Assembly (NCBI RefSeq): GCF_938031315.1
Contig: NZ_CALHHT010000392.1
Coordinates: forward strand, 1-13,957
Direction: 5' to 3'
Length of the DNA: 13,957 bases
DNA from: an uncultured Campylobacter sp.
Lineage (GTDB): Bacteria > Campylobacterota > Campylobacteria > Campylobacterales > Campylobacteraceae
Shown: positions 1 to 8,816 of the stretch, one piece after another
How the letters are laid out: every line of letters starts with the position of its first letter
Numbering within the stretch: the stretch's first letter is position 1
Translations under genes and position numbers: made by a program
The notes under the pieces: model-generated
What the model was told of the DNA's origin: nothing
The model's input: the letters and a program-made list of their open reading frames with translations, nothing else
The model's database searches: none

Positions 1-717
1 GATAGCTTACAGCAGGGCTCTACCTATGTTTATAAGAGCGGTCCGCATAACGGCGAAGTCGCCTCTACATCTCCGTATCGCTCCAAGCAGCACGAGATCG
101 GCGCTAAAATTCGCGTAGCCGATATGATCGATTTTAGCGTAGCATATTTCGATATCCGCAGACCTATCGCGTATCTAAATAGCTCTACCGGACGCTACGG
201 CATAAACGGCGAGCAGCGCAACCGCGGATTTGAGTTTATGAGCGGCGGACGAATTACAGAAAATTTAAGCGTGCTGGGAGGCTTTACCTACATCGATCCT
301 AAGATGCATAACGTAAGCATCGCGGGCGCTAATCGCAAGGTCGCAAACGGCATCCCTAAACTAAACGCAAATTTAATGCTTGATTACGTGATCCCGGGCA
401 CCGATAAGCTTGCGATCAGTACGAATTTCCACTACACTAGCAAGATGTATCTGGACGATCTAAACACCCAGCACACGCCTAGCTTTTTCGTTACCGATCT
501 TGGTATTAGATACACGAGCGAGCACCTTTTGGGCGATAAGACCACGCTGCGTTTTAACGTAAATAACGTATTTAACAAAAAATACTGGGCGGGAATGTAT
601 CCTGCGAGTGCCGACGGTGCGGGCGGACTTAACGTAACTAGCGTACTAGGCTCGGCAAACGGCGTAACGCTGGGCGAGAGCAGAAGCTTTATGCTCTCTG
701 CGGAGGTGAAATTTTAA
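1..717 (+). CDS. TonB-dependent siderophore receptor, C-terminal fragment
   Basis: The reading frame is open from the first base and ends at TAA 715-717, giving 238 residues of an outer-membrane beta-barrel; the plug and TonB box lie outside the window. The visible part alternates amphipathic strands separated by polar loops. Near the left edge it has the segment SPYRSKQHEIGAKIR, typical of the FhuA/FpvA-type siderophore receptor family. Near the right it has an LRFNVNNVFNKKYW segment, the classic late-barrel signature. It ends in AEVKF, with the terminal Phe used for BAM-dependent outer-membrane insertion. The role would be TonB/ExbBD-energised uptake of an iron chelate. Which siderophore cannot be told. 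An ATG at 124 is internal, not a start, because homology continues upstream of it. No gene overlaps the end; a hairpin follows about 100 bases downstream. Confidence 0.88.
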   Translation, partial: DSLQQGSTYVYKSGPHNGEVASTSPYRSKQHEIGAKIRVADMIDFSVAYFDIRRPIAYLNSSTGRYGINGEQRNRGFEFMSGGRITENLSVLGGFTYIDPKMHNVSIAGANRKVANGIPKLNANLMLDYVIPGTDKLAISTNFHYTSKMYLDDLNTQHTPSFFVTDLGIRYTSEHLLGDKTTLRFNVNNVFNKKYWAGMYPASADGAGGLNVTSVLGSANGVTLGESRSFMLSAEVKF

Positions 718-819
718 AAGCTAGTGGGTTTAAAATTTCTACTTCAGCGGCGTGAATAGTTATAGCGCTGCTTTTAAATTTATGAAATTTTATCGCTCTA
801 ATCGAGAGATCAAATTTAA

Positions 820-858
820 CGAGGCTTGGTTTTAATATATTTTAAAATTTAAGCCTCG
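820..858. terminator. Long imperfect hairpin after the TonB receptor, probable terminator
   Basis: CGAGGCTT (820-827) pairs with AAGCCTCG (851-858). Inside, TTTTAA (830-835) pairs with TTAAAA (842-847) after a small internal bulge, leaving a six-base loop. It is followed by GATTTT. It lies about 100 bases after the receptor stop and about 150 bases before the next gene. The T-tract is short, so termination is likely but not certain. The rest of 718-1009 is AT-rich AAATTT-type spacer in which I see no gene. Confidence 0.5.
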
Positions 859-976
859 GATTTTGGAATTTCAAACTTTGATTTTAAAATTTCGATCTTT
901 AAATTTTTAAGTCGCCGCGCCCCGGCTTGCCCGCAAAATTTATCCGCACGCGGTTTAAAATTTAGCCGTTTTTGGT

Positions 977-982
977 TATAAT
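977..982 (+). promoter_or_regulatory. Probable sigma70 -10 box for the RCK-domain gene
   Basis: A perfect TATAAT lies 27 bases before the ATG at 1010, with a GGAGA ribosome site at 1002-1006. No clear -35 is visible, as is usual in Campylobacter, where AT-rich periodicity replaces it. Confidence 0.6.
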
Positions 983-1009
983 CTTTGCAAAACCACGAAA
1001 CGGAGAGCA

Positions 1010-2428
1010 ATGAAACAAGTTTTAATCATCGCAAGCGGAAAGTTTGCGCGCCATTTTTTATCCAAAGTTTGTAAAATCAAAGATGTCATCAGATCATATC
1101 GCGTCATAGCTAAAAATACGGATGCCGTGCCCTCAGAGCTTGAAAACGAGTCAAATTTTTCGGTCGAGATTTTTGATCCTACTAGCATTGAGCGGTTGCG
1201 CGTAGTGCTAGCAGAAGAGGAATTTGACCGCTGCATAGTGATAATGGAGGATGAATTTGACACTAAAGTAACGCTTGAAAATTTAAAGACGCTCGCTCCG
1301 GATTTAGAGCTTTATGTGGCCGATTTTTGGGGACTTTTGCGCGAGAATAAAAATGAAGCTCACGTAAAAATCGTAAATACCCTCGCGCTAAATTCCTCGC
1401 GCTTCATCGGTTTTTTACCCGATAGTCCCGTTTTTGCTGATAATATCGGGCTTGGGCGAGGCGAGATAATGGAGGTAAAAGTGCCCGTAGGAAGCTCGTT
1501 CGCGTATAAAAAAATCAGCACGCTTTCTAATGCCAAATATCAAATTCCGATGATCTACCGTCACAATAATTACATCGTAACGACGCCCGGCTCGCGGATA
1601 TATCCGAATGATACGATCTTAGTCGTTGGTGAGCCTAGCGCGCTGCGAGCGGTGTTTGCTGAAGTAAAAAAGCAAAGCGGGCAATTTCCATCGCCATTTG
1701 GGCTAAATATTTTCGCGCTAATCGATATGAAAAAAATGAGCGGCGACGAGATAGCTAGGACGGTTAGGGCGCTTGAGTTTTTGGATTTGCATATTAGAAA
1801 TCATAAAATTTATCTGCGAATTTTAAATCCTTTGCTAAACGACGCTTTTAGCGAGCTTAAAGCGCTGTGTGAGCGAGATAAATTTGAAATTCTCATCGAT
1901 TATTCGGGCGAGCTAAATTTAAAGCGCGACGTGAGCGAAAATAAAGCAGGCTTGGTAGTTTGCTCAAGCGGAGTTTTCGAAGCGAAAAAAGCAGCACTTA
2001 AAGCGCTTGAAATCCCCGTGCTAAGCCTTGGAGATGGCGAGCTAAAAGATGTGCGTAAAAGCGTCGTGCTAAGTGCCGGCGAGCGGCTGCGCGAGGAATC
2101 AAGTATCGTCTTTGACATCAGCTCGCAGCTAGGGCTAGATGTGTATTTGTATCTTTTCGGCGAGAGCGAAAAGGGCGAGTTTGCGCAAAGCTACGTGAGC
2201 TTATCGAAGCTTTTTAAGCAGAGTTTATTCGTGATTCCTTGCGAGCGGCAAAATCCGATTTTAGCGCTAGGTAGCGAGCGAGATCTGCTACAATTTGTGC
2301 CATTTAATGATAGAATTTTGGCGCGCAAGCTCACGTCGATTTTCAATCAGGATTTGGATCAGATGTATTTTAAGCTAGGCAAAAATCATCAAATTTTCGT
2401 TCCGAGCGATTACGGGTATGAAAAGTAA
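1010..2428 (+). CDS. Soluble RCK/TrkA-domain protein (COG3400-like)
   Basis: A 472-residue protein with no membrane segment. Residues 1-130 form a Rossmann-like RCK_N domain. It starts with the beta-strand VLIIASG and a glycine turn less canonical than GxGxxG, then has alternating strands such as CIVIMED. Residues about 150-212 match TrkA_C/RCK_C: EVKVP, then IPMIYRHNNYIVTTPGSR and NDTILVVG. Residues about 230-472 form a second alpha/beta region that I cannot assign firmly. In the known family, such proteins are cytosolic nucleotide-binding regulators of K+ transport. No channel or transporter subunit is adjacent here, so the partner is unknown. The start is the ATG at 1010, supported by GGAGA at 1002-1006 and a TATAAT upstream. 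The gene ends 43 bases before aroB, which has its own likely promoter. Confidence 0.75.
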   Translation: MKQVLIIASGKFARHFLSKVCKIKDVIRSYRVIAKNTDAVPSELENESNFSVEIFDPTSIERLRVVLAEEEFDRCIVIMEDEFDTKVTLENLKTLAPDLELYVADFWGLLRENKNEAHVKIVNTLALNSSRFIGFLPDSPVFADNIGLGRGEIMEVKVPVGSSFAYKKISTLSNAKYQIPMIYRHNNYIVTTPGSRIYPNDTILVVGEPSALRAVFAEVKKQSGQFPSPFGLNIFALIDMKKMSGDEIARTVRALEFLDLHIRNHKIYLRILNPLLNDAFSELKALCERDKFEILIDYSGELNLKRDVSENKAGLVVCSSGVFEAKKAALKALEIPVLSLGDGELKDVRKSVVLSAGERLREESSIVFDISSQLGLDVYLYLFGESEKGEFAQSYVSLSKLFKQSLFVIPCERQNPILALGSERDLLQFVPFNDRILARKLTSIFNQDLDQMYFKLGKNHQIFVPSDYGYEK

Positions 2429-2438
2429 TCGAAATTTA

Positions 2439-2447
2439 TGTTACAAT
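2439..2447 (+). promoter_or_regulatory. Extended -10 promoter for aroB operon
   Basis: TGTTACAAT gives an extended -10 (TGn followed by TACAAT at 2442-2447), 24 bases upstream of the aroB ATG at 2472. It sits in the short gap after the preceding gene and probably starts transcription of the aroB to FtsH-like block. Confidence 0.5.
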
Positions 2448-2471
2448 TACCCAAAAATCAAAGGCTAGCGT

Positions 2472-3503
2472 ATGAAAATCGATCTTAATTTAGGTAAAAA
2501 ATACAGCGTTTTTATCGACGAATTGCAAGAGATCAAACTCAAAGGCAAGGTAGCGATCATCACAAATCCCAAAGTAGGCGGGCTGTGGCTTGATTTTTTA
2601 TTGCAGCGGTTAAAATGCGAGCAAAAATTTATCATCACGATCCCAGACGGCGAGGAGTATAAAAATACCGCAAGCGTAGAGCAAATCTTAGAGCAGCTTT
2701 TTAGCTCCAAGCTTGATCGCAAAAGCACGCTCATCGCTCTTGGCGGCGGTGTCATTAGCGACATAACGGGCTTTTGCGCGAGTATTTATGAACGCGGCAT
2801 CGATTTTATCAATATACCTACGACCTTGCTAGCGCAAGTGGACGCAAGCGTCGGCGGTAAGACTGGCGTAAATAATCGCTTCGGCAAAAATTTAATCGGC
2901 TCCTTTTATCAGCCGCGCGCGGTTTATTGCGAGAGCAGATTTTTATCTACTCTTCCTGCGCGGGAGTTTGCTGCGGGCGTTGCGGAGGCTGTAAAGATGG
3001 CTGTATGCTTTGATGTCGAACTATTTAAATTTTTCGAGACGCACGATCTAAAAAGCGCCGATGAAATTTCGCACGTAATCGCTCGCTGTGTGGAGATTAA
3101 AGCAAGCGTCGTAGAGCGTGATGAGCGCGAAAGCGGCGTGCGTGCGGTGTTAAACTACGGACACACCTTTGCTCACGCTATCGAAAAAATTACTAATTAT
3201 AAAAAATTTTTGCACGGCGAGGCTGTGGCGATCGGCATGGTGATGGCAAACGCGCTAGCACGTCGTCTTGATAAATTAAATGAGCTTGAGGAGGAGCAGA
3301 TCCGCAAAGTGCTTCAAAAATTTGCGCTTCCGATAAAATTCCACGTAGAGGATGCAGCGGAATTTTACGAGCTGTTTTTTCTCGATAAAAAAAGCGAAAA
3401 CGGCAAGATAAAATTTATCCTGCCCGATGGCATTGGTAAATTCTACACTTCCAAAGAGATCGCAAAAGATGAAGTAATTACAGCGCTGAAAGAGTTTGAA
3501 TGA
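2472..3503 (+). CDS. aroB: 3-dehydroquinate synthase
   Basis: AroB converts DAHP to 3-dehydroquinate, the second step of the shikimate pathway, in the cytosol, using NAD+ and a divalent metal. The 343-residue length is normal. Visible family motifs are DGEEYKN (59-65), the NAD-binding GGGVISDITGF (91-101), and IPTTLLAQVDASVGGKTGVN with Lys130. Metal ligands are Glu172 in VAEAVK, His231 in NYGHTFAHAIE, and His248 in LHGEAVAIGM. All expected catalytic residues are present. The start ATG at 2472 has AAGG at 2461-2464. The stop overlaps the next gene's ATG by four bases (ATGA), implying translational coupling. As I recall, C. jejuni has the same neighbour order. Confidence 0.97.
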   Translation: MKIDLNLGKKYSVFIDELQEIKLKGKVAIITNPKVGGLWLDFLLQRLKCEQKFIITIPDGEEYKNTASVEQILEQLFSSKLDRKSTLIALGGGVISDITGFCASIYERGIDFINIPTTLLAQVDASVGGKTGVNNRFGKNLIGSFYQPRAVYCESRFLSTLPAREFAAGVAEAVKMAVCFDVELFKFFETHDLKSADEISHVIARCVEIKASVVERDERESGVRAVLNYGHTFAHAIEKITNYKKFLHGEAVAIGMVMANALARRLDKLNELEEEQIRKVLQKFALPIKFHVEDAAEFYELFFLDKKSENGKIKFILPDGIGKFYTSKEIAKDEVITALKEFE

Positions 3504-5209
3504 GAGCGCTTGCAGCTATTTTTTTGATTTTTAATCTTGCATTTTGCGAGGCAAATTCTACGCTCTCCGCCGCGCATACGCGCTTAGAATCTAACGCTAG
3601 CTCTGCCGCTAGTGAGAAGAAAGATGAAAATTCCAAGCTATCCGCGTCGCTAAAAGATCAGATCCGTGTTATTGACGACGAGATCAAAAATAATATCTGG
3701 ATCTCGCGCTTTTCAAATTTCATCGGCTATCAAAATTTACAAAAGCAATCCGGGCAGCTCGAAGCGGAGTTAAAAAAGAGCGCCGGCACCGATAAGATCG
3801 CGGAGATTCAAAAAAGACTCCGCGCCGTAAAAGAGCAGTTAATTCTGCTAAAAGAGTATGAAAAATCTCCATTTTTAGATATCATCGCGATGCCTGAAAC
3901 TCCCGAGCCCGCGCGCATTACAAATCCTTTTTCGATAATTTCCGGTTTTTCTACGATTAGAAATTTGCAAGCTCAAAAGATGGAGCAGAAAAACGCCATC
4001 GAGAATATTAAAGCTTTAATCGATAAACTTGAAGCAAAAAGGGCGCTATATGAGCGCTTGATGCAGATTGATACGGACGCAAGCGTAGCGGCGGAGCTTA
4101 AAAGCTTAGATTACGAGCTCGGAGAGTTCAGCTCCGCGTACGAGATCGCGCAGACTACGTACGACGTTTACGAAAAAAAGATCAATTCCCAAATCGCCGT
4201 GCAGACCGCCGATATAAAAGCGCAGATCAAGCGCGCGGGAAACATCGCTGTGTGGATTTTGATCGTCATCGCGCTGTCGTTTTTCTGCAAGGTAGTGGCG
4301 AAAAAATATATCAAAAACGACGAGAATTTTTATATCGTAAATAAAGCTATCAATGTTTTAAATTTCACGCTGATTGCGCTGATACTGCTCTTTTCCTACA
4401 TCGAGAATATGACGCATTTCGTGACGGTTTTAGGCTTTGCCTCGGCGGGTCTTGCGATCGCGATGAAAGATATGTTTATGAGCTCCTTAGGCTGGCTTAC
4501 GATCGTGCTCGGCGGTAGCTTTCGCGTGGGCGATCGCATCAGAGTGCATAAAAATGGCGAGACCTACGTAGGCGATATCATCGATATTTCGGTGCTTAGG
4601 ATGACGATTTTTGAGGACGTTACTATGACTACGTGGAGAGAAAATAAACGCGCGGGCAGGGTTATTTTCATACCGAACAATTATATTTTTACCGATCTTA
4701 TCTCAAACTACACCCACAGCGGGCTTAAAACCGTTTGGGACGGCATTAGCATACTTTTAACATTTGATAGCAACCATAAAAAGGCGATGTATCTCATAAA
4801 AAACATCGTGCGGAAGTATTCCAAAGGCTACACCGACATCGCCAAAAAGCAGATGGGCAAGCTTCGCTCGCAATACAGTATCAAAAATCCAAACGTCGAG
4901 CCTAGAATTTTCAGCTTTTTTGAGCCATACGGCATTGAAATTTCGGTTTGGTATATGACGAACTCTTACGCGACGCTCGGGCTTCGCAGCAACATCTCGG
5001 CTGAAATTTTAGACGCGCTAAGAAGCGAGCCCGATATCAAGATCGCCTATCCTGCTTACACGCTTTTTAACGGTAAAAATTATGCGGCTGCGGGCGGAAA
5101 TTTTGCGGCGCAAGATCTCGGCTCCGAGCAGCAAGGCTCACAAAATTTAAACGCAGCGACGCAGGGTGCGGGCTTTGCCACAGGAAGCGGATCCGGGAGC
5201 GAAATTTGA
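3500..5209 (+). CDS. MscS-family mechanosensitive channel with periplasmic coiled-coil N-terminus
   Basis: A 569-residue inner-membrane protein. Residues 1-19 look like a signal peptide. Residues about 40-240 are charged and heptad-rich (many Glu, Lys, Ala), predicting a periplasmic helical or coiled-coil region. Two membrane helices follow at about 249-267 and 284-301. Then comes the MscS pore module: the Gly/Ala-rich TM3 FVTVLGFASAGLAIAMKDMF (307-326), followed by VLGGSFRVGDRIRV, the MscS beta-domain signature. RVIFIPNNYIFTDLISNYT marks the end of the beta domain, and an alpha/beta domain reaches about 525. The last 40 residues are low-complexity Gly/Ser/Gln. The role is tension-gated solute release on hypo-osmotic shock, or a related channel function. 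It starts at an ATG overlapping the aroB stop and ends overlapping the mtaB TTG start. Confidence 0.88.
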   Translation: MRALAAIFLIFNLAFCEANSTLSAAHTRLESNASSAASEKKDENSKLSASLKDQIRVIDDEIKNNIWISRFSNFIGYQNLQKQSGQLEAELKKSAGTDKIAEIQKRLRAVKEQLILLKEYEKSPFLDIIAMPETPEPARITNPFSIISGFSTIRNLQAQKMEQKNAIENIKALIDKLEAKRALYERLMQIDTDASVAAELKSLDYELGEFSSAYEIAQTTYDVYEKKINSQIAVQTADIKAQIKRAGNIAVWILIVIALSFFCKVVAKKYIKNDENFYIVNKAINVLNFTLIALILLFSYIENMTHFVTVLGFASAGLAIAMKDMFMSSLGWLTIVLGGSFRVGDRIRVHKNGETYVGDIIDISVLRMTIFEDVTMTTWRENKRAGRVIFIPNNYIFTDLISNYTHSGLKTVWDGISILLTFDSNHKKAMYLIKNIVRKYSKGYTDIAKKQMGKLRSQYSIKNPNVEPRIFSFFEPYGIEISVWYMTNSYATLGLRSNISAEILDALRSEPDIKIAYPAYTLFNGKNYAAAGGNFAAQDLGSEQQGSQNLNAATQGAGFATGSGSGSEI

Positions 5210-6438
5210 AAATTTATTTTAAAACGTTCGGGTGTCGCACCAATATCTACGATACGCAACTTATCAAAAGCAACCTCAAATCGGGCGAGATCACGCACGA
5301 CGAGCAGGGCGCCGACGTCGTCGTTATAAACTCCTGCACCGTTACGAACGGCGCCGACGCAGACGTGCGAAACTACGTAAATAAGATGAACCGCCTCGGT
5401 AAAAAGATATTGCTAACCGGCTGCGGCGCGGTCTCGCGCGGCGAGGAGCTGTATAAAAACGGCGCGGTCTTCGGCGTGTTCGGGATGTCGCAAAAGGAAA
5501 AGATCGACGAGTTTTTAGGCTCGGAGTCGAAATTTTACGATATCGGAGGTCTTGACGGCATCGAAAAAAATCTGGTAAGCGACTACGAGGATCACACCAA
5601 GGCCTTTATTAAAATTCAAGAGGGGTGCGATTTTAACTGCAGCTACTGCATAATCCCCTCGGTACGCGGCCGCTCGCGCAGCAGCTCTGAAGACGCGATC
5701 TTAAAAGAGGCGGCGAGCCTTGCCGCAAACGGCTTTAGCGAGATCGTGCTAACCGGCACCAATATCGGCAGCTACGGTAAATCCTTAGGCACGAGCCTGG
5801 GCGCGCTGCTTCAAAAGCTGGGCGCGATACGCGGAATTCACCGTATTCGCCTAGGTAGCATCGAGCCCTCGCAGATAGATGAGAGCTTTCGCGAAATTTT
5901 ATCCGAGCCCTGGCTGGAGCGGCATCTGCACATTGCGCTTCAGCACACTTCACAAAAGATGCTTAGCATAATGCGCCGCCGAAATTCCGCGCTAAGGGAT
6001 TTGGAGCTTTTTTGCGAGCTTGCGGAGCGCGGGTTTGCGCTGGGGACGGACTTTATCGTCGCGCATCCGGGCGAGAGCGAAGAAATTTGGCTCGAAGCGG
6101 TAGAAAATTTCAAAAAATTCCCGCTCACGCATCTGCACGCCTTTATCTTTTCGCCGCGGCAAGGGACCGCTTCGGCCTCGCTAAAAGGCCGCATAGACGG
6201 CAAAACGGCGAAGGCGCGGCTAAAGATGCTACAAAACATAACGGCGCTGAATAATTATAAATTTCGCCTTTCGCACAAGGTGCCGCTAAATGTGCTGATC
6301 GAGCGGAAAAACGGAGAGTTTTATGAAGGATATGATCAATTTTATGATAAAATTTGGATCAAAAGCGATGAGGATTTATCGAAAAAATGGATGGAGATAA
6401 GAGATTATGAGGTTAAATTTGATGGAAATTTTGCATAA
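5206..6438 (+). CDS. mtaB: tRNA (N6-threonylcarbamoyladenosine37-2) methylthiotransferase
   Basis: MtaB is a radical-SAM enzyme with two iron-sulfur clusters that converts t6A37 to ms2t6A37 in ANN-decoding tRNAs. The N-terminal MTTase domain carries Cys10 (FGCRTN), Cys44 (INSCTV) and Cys73 (TGCGAV) for the auxiliary cluster. The radical-SAM motif CxxxCxxC is Cys141, Cys145 and Cys148, followed by IIPSVRGRSRS, which fits MtaB better than MiaB. A compact TRAM domain occupies roughly 355-410. The 410-residue length is normal. The start is a TTG at 5206, overlapping the preceding TGA, with GGGAG at 5195-5199. This start retains the family's MKIYFKTFGC opening. GC appears higher here than in the flanking genes. 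The end overlaps the next gene. Confidence 0.93.
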   Translation: MKIYFKTFGCRTNIYDTQLIKSNLKSGEITHDEQGADVVVINSCTVTNGADADVRNYVNKMNRLGKKILLTGCGAVSRGEELYKNGAVFGVFGMSQKEKIDEFLGSESKFYDIGGLDGIEKNLVSDYEDHTKAFIKIQEGCDFNCSYCIIPSVRGRSRSSSEDAILKEAASLAANGFSEIVLTGTNIGSYGKSLGTSLGALLQKLGAIRGIHRIRLGSIEPSQIDESFREILSEPWLERHLHIALQHTSQKMLSIMRRRNSALRDLELFCELAERGFALGTDFIVAHPGESEEIWLEAVENFKKFPLTHLHAFIFSPRQGTASASLKGRIDGKTAKARLKMLQNITALNNYKFRLSHKVPLNVLIERKNGEFYEGYDQFYDKIWIKSDEDLSKKWMEIRDYEVKFDGNFA

Positions 6439-8194
6439 AATCAAAAAAAGCAAGCTAAATATAATTTTGATTTTTTTAGTGTTGCTTATCGTTTTGCTCT
6501 CGATCGTTTATTTTAAAGACGATTCGCGATACATCACCGAGCGCGAATTTAGCGAGCTGGTACGAAAAGATCAGATCAAGCGCGCACATATCGAGGACGG
6601 CACGCTAAGCTTCGTTTACGACGGCAAACGCTATAAAATTTTAACCGATATCGTTAATTTAAAAGAGCTCTCCAACCACGCTTTGATTACGAAAGAAGAG
6701 GATAACGAAAGCGGCGGTATCAGCGCGATCTTGGTAATTTTTACGTTCGCATTTTTTCTCTTCGTATATTATTTTGAAACCGTTTTGACTAGACGCCGTA
6801 GGCTAGACGGCGTAGGCGCCGCGCGTCAGAGCGCTAGCTCGGGCGGCGATCTCGGCGATCTTTCGCCAAGCGTTAGCGACGTGAGATTTAGCGACGTCGC
6901 GGGCATCAGCGAGGTTAAGGACGAACTCATAGAGATCGTAGATTTTTTAAAAAATCCCGCGAAATATCGAAATTTCGGCATCAAACTGCCGAAAGGAATT
7001 TTAATGATCGGCGAGCCCGGCGTCGGTAAAACGCTAATTGCAAAAGCCGTAGCCGGCGAGGCGGACGTGCCGTTTTTTTACCAAAGCGGCGCAAGCTTCG
7101 CCGAGGTCTTTGTGGGCGTCGGTGCCAGGCGGGTTCGCGAGCTGTTTGCGAAAGCCAAATCCTGTGCGCCCGCGATTATTTTTATCGACGAGATCGACGC
7201 GGTCGGCGGCAAGCGCGGTGTCGGGCGCAACGACGAGCGGGAAGCGACGCTAAATCAGCTGCTGACCGAGATGGACGGATTTGAGGAAAACAGCGGCGTG
7301 ATGGTAATCGGCGCAACCAATAAAATAAATTTGATCGACGATGCGTTATTGCGCTCGGGGCGCTTTGATAGGCGCGTTTTTATCGGGCTTCCGAATTATA
7401 AAGACCGCATCGAAATTTTAAAAATTTACCTCGAGGGCAAAAGATGCAGCGCGAATATCAACAAAGTAAGCCGCCTCTGCGTGGGCTTTAGCGGCGCAGG
7501 AGTAGCGACACTGGTAAATGAAGCCGCGATCAACGCTCTTAAACGTGGCAGTGATACGATCGAGCTTAGCGATTTTGAAAACGTGCGGATGAGGGTCTTT
7601 TACGGCGTGCAAAAAAGTAGAATTCTAACCGAATACGAAAAGGAGATCCAGGCGTTCTATCAGGGCGCAAAGGCGCTTAGCGCGTATTGGTATTCGTTTG
7701 ATTTCGAAAAGATCGAGCTTTTAAACGATAAATTTTTAAACGAGGATTTCGAGATCGAATCCAAAACGCAAATTTTAAATCAAATCAAAGTGCTTTTAAG
7801 CGGTATGGCGGCGCTACAGATTCATAAAAACGACGCTTTTTCAAATTCCGCTAGCGACGTAAAGCAGGCTATCGCGCTGGCGCAAAAGATGGTTTTCGAG
7901 CTCGCGATGGGCGATAGCTTCACCCCTAGCGCGCAGAGCGTGAATAAAATTTTGCAAGATTGCTACGACGAGGTAAGCGAGATAATCCGCACGATGCAGG
8001 ATAAGCTAAATCAAATTTCAAAGCAAATTTTCGTCTATGAGTTCATAACTTTCGAGGATGTTCAAAAGATTTGCGAATCTGATGGTGTGGAGCAAGAAGG
8101 CGTCTCCGCGCAAGAGCAAGATTTGCAAAAGCTGGAAAAAGATAGCGAAAGCTCTGAAGAAAAGCCGCAAGACGGCACGCTAAATTTCGATTAA
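6407..8194 (+). CDS. FtsH-like membrane AAA ATPase lacking the protease zinc motif
   Basis: A 595-residue protein with FtsH layout: a membrane helix at about 17-36, a short periplasmic region, a second helix at about 104-122, then an AAA module. Walker A is GEPGVGKT (202-209, Lys208). The pore loop region is [16 protein letters not shown]. Walker B is IIFIDEID (Asp261, Glu262). [20 protein letters not shown] and [20 protein letters not shown] (SRH, arginine fingers) are intact. In FtsH the next domain has AYHEAGHAL; here the aligned segment reads AFYQGAKAL (416-424), so both His and the Glu of HEXXH are lost. The equivalent of the third ligand (SASDVKQA, Asp484) remains. It is therefore probably an unfoldase or assembly factor, not a protease. 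Alternative starts are ATG 6407 (GGAGA at 6393) and ATG 6422; both overlap mtaB. Confidence 0.85.
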   Translation: MRLNLMEILHKIKKSKLNIILIFLVLLIVLLSIVYFKDDSRYITEREFSELVRKDQIKRAHIEDGTLSFVYDGKRYKILTDIVNLKELSNHALITKEEDNESGGISAILVIFTFAFFLFVYYFETVLTRRRRLDGVGAARQSASSGGDLGDLSPSVSDVRFSDVAGISEVKDELIEIVDFLKNPAKYRNFGIKLPKGILMIGEPGVGKTLIAKAVAGEADVPFFYQSGASFAEVFVGVGARRVRELFAKAKSCAPAIIFIDEIDAVGGKRGVGRNDEREATLNQLLTEMDGFEENSGVMVIGATNKINLIDDALLRSGRFDRRVFIGLPNYKDRIEILKIYLEGKRCSANINKVSRLCVGFSGAGVATLVNEAAINALKRGSDTIELSDFENVRMRVFYGVQKSRILTEYEKEIQAFYQGAKALSAYWYSFDFEKIELLNDKFLNEDFEIESKTQILNQIKVLLSGMAALQIHKNDAFSNSASDVKQAIALAQKMVFELAMGDSFTPSAQSVNKILQDCYDEVSEIIRTMQDKLNQISKQIFVYEFITFEDVQKICESDGVEQEGVSAQEQDLQKLEKDSESSEEKPQDGTLNFD

Positions 8195-8223
8195 ATTTTA
8201 AAATTCCAATAAAGGAGAGGAAA

Positions 8224-8751
8224 ATGGTAAAAATAGGTGTTTTAACAATAAGTGATCGCGCCAGCGGTGGCGTTTACGAGGATTTAGGAGGCAAAGAGAT
8301 AATTGCCGTGATGGATGATTGGCTAACTTGCGAGAAAGAGTATTTTTATGAAATCGTCGCCGACGAGCTTGAACAGATTAAAAATAAGCTTATTTATTTT
8401 TGCGACGAAGCGGGTTGCGATTTGGTGCTAACCACGGGCGGCACGGGTCCTGCGCCGCGTGACGTAACGCCTGAAGCGACCGAAGCGGTAAGCGACAAAT
8501 TAATGCCCGGCTTTGGCGAGCTAATGCGCGCAGAGAGCCAAAAGATCGTACCTACGGGAATTTTATCGCGCCAGATAGCGGCGATCCGCAAAAAATCTCT
8601 GATTATAAATTTACCCGGCAATCCAAAAGCGATCGAAGAGTGCCTGCGACCGGTATTTCCGGCGGTGCCGTATTGCATCGATCTGATCGGCGGAAATTAC
8701 ATAACGGCGGATGAAAGCAAGATCAAAATTTTTCGTCCGAAACGCAAATAA
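8224..8751 (+). CDS. mogA: Molybdopterin adenylyltransferase
   Basis: MogA adenylylates molybdopterin before molybdenum insertion in Moco synthesis, in the cytosol. The 175-residue length and motifs match: VLTISDRASGG near the start, LVLTTGGTGPAPRDVTPEAT (68-86; GGTG and Asp80), ILSRQIAAIR, and LIINLPGNPKAIEECL (about 126-141). These fit MogA rather than MoaB (the ILSRQ and NLPGNP region). Moco supports respiratory nitrate, formate and similar enzymes common in Campylobacter. The start ATG at 8224 has a strong AAGGAG at 8212-8217. The 29-base gap after the FtsH-like gene shows no terminator, so it is probably co-transcribed. Confidence 0.93.
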   Translation: MVKIGVLTISDRASGGVYEDLGGKEIIAVMDDWLTCEKEYFYEIVADELEQIKNKLIYFCDEAGCDLVLTTGGTGPAPRDVTPEATEAVSDKLMPGFGELMRAESQKIVPTGILSRQIAAIRKKSLIINLPGNPKAIEECLRPVFPAVPYCIDLIGGNYITADESKIKIFRPKRK

Positions 8752-8816
8752 TTAACCGGGTTTATTTTGAATTAATCGATTTGCGATATCATTTCGCATA
8801 AAATTTAAGGAAAAAT

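Noticed and set aside
124..717. A complete small outer-membrane protein starting at ATG 124
   Set aside because: The frame is open to base 1 and the upstream residues fit the receptor barrel, so the ATG is internal to a truncated gene.
780..960. Repeated AAATTT/AAAATTT words as a repeat array
   Set aside because: These words are scattered over the whole window, in genes as well as spacers, with no fixed period; they reflect genome-wide word bias, not a CRISPR or tandem array.
6012..6254. Plus-strand 80-residue frame inside mtaB, and other antisense frames in mtaB
   Set aside because: Arg/Ala-rich translation is typical of an out-of-frame read of GC-rich codons; mtaB is intact across it.
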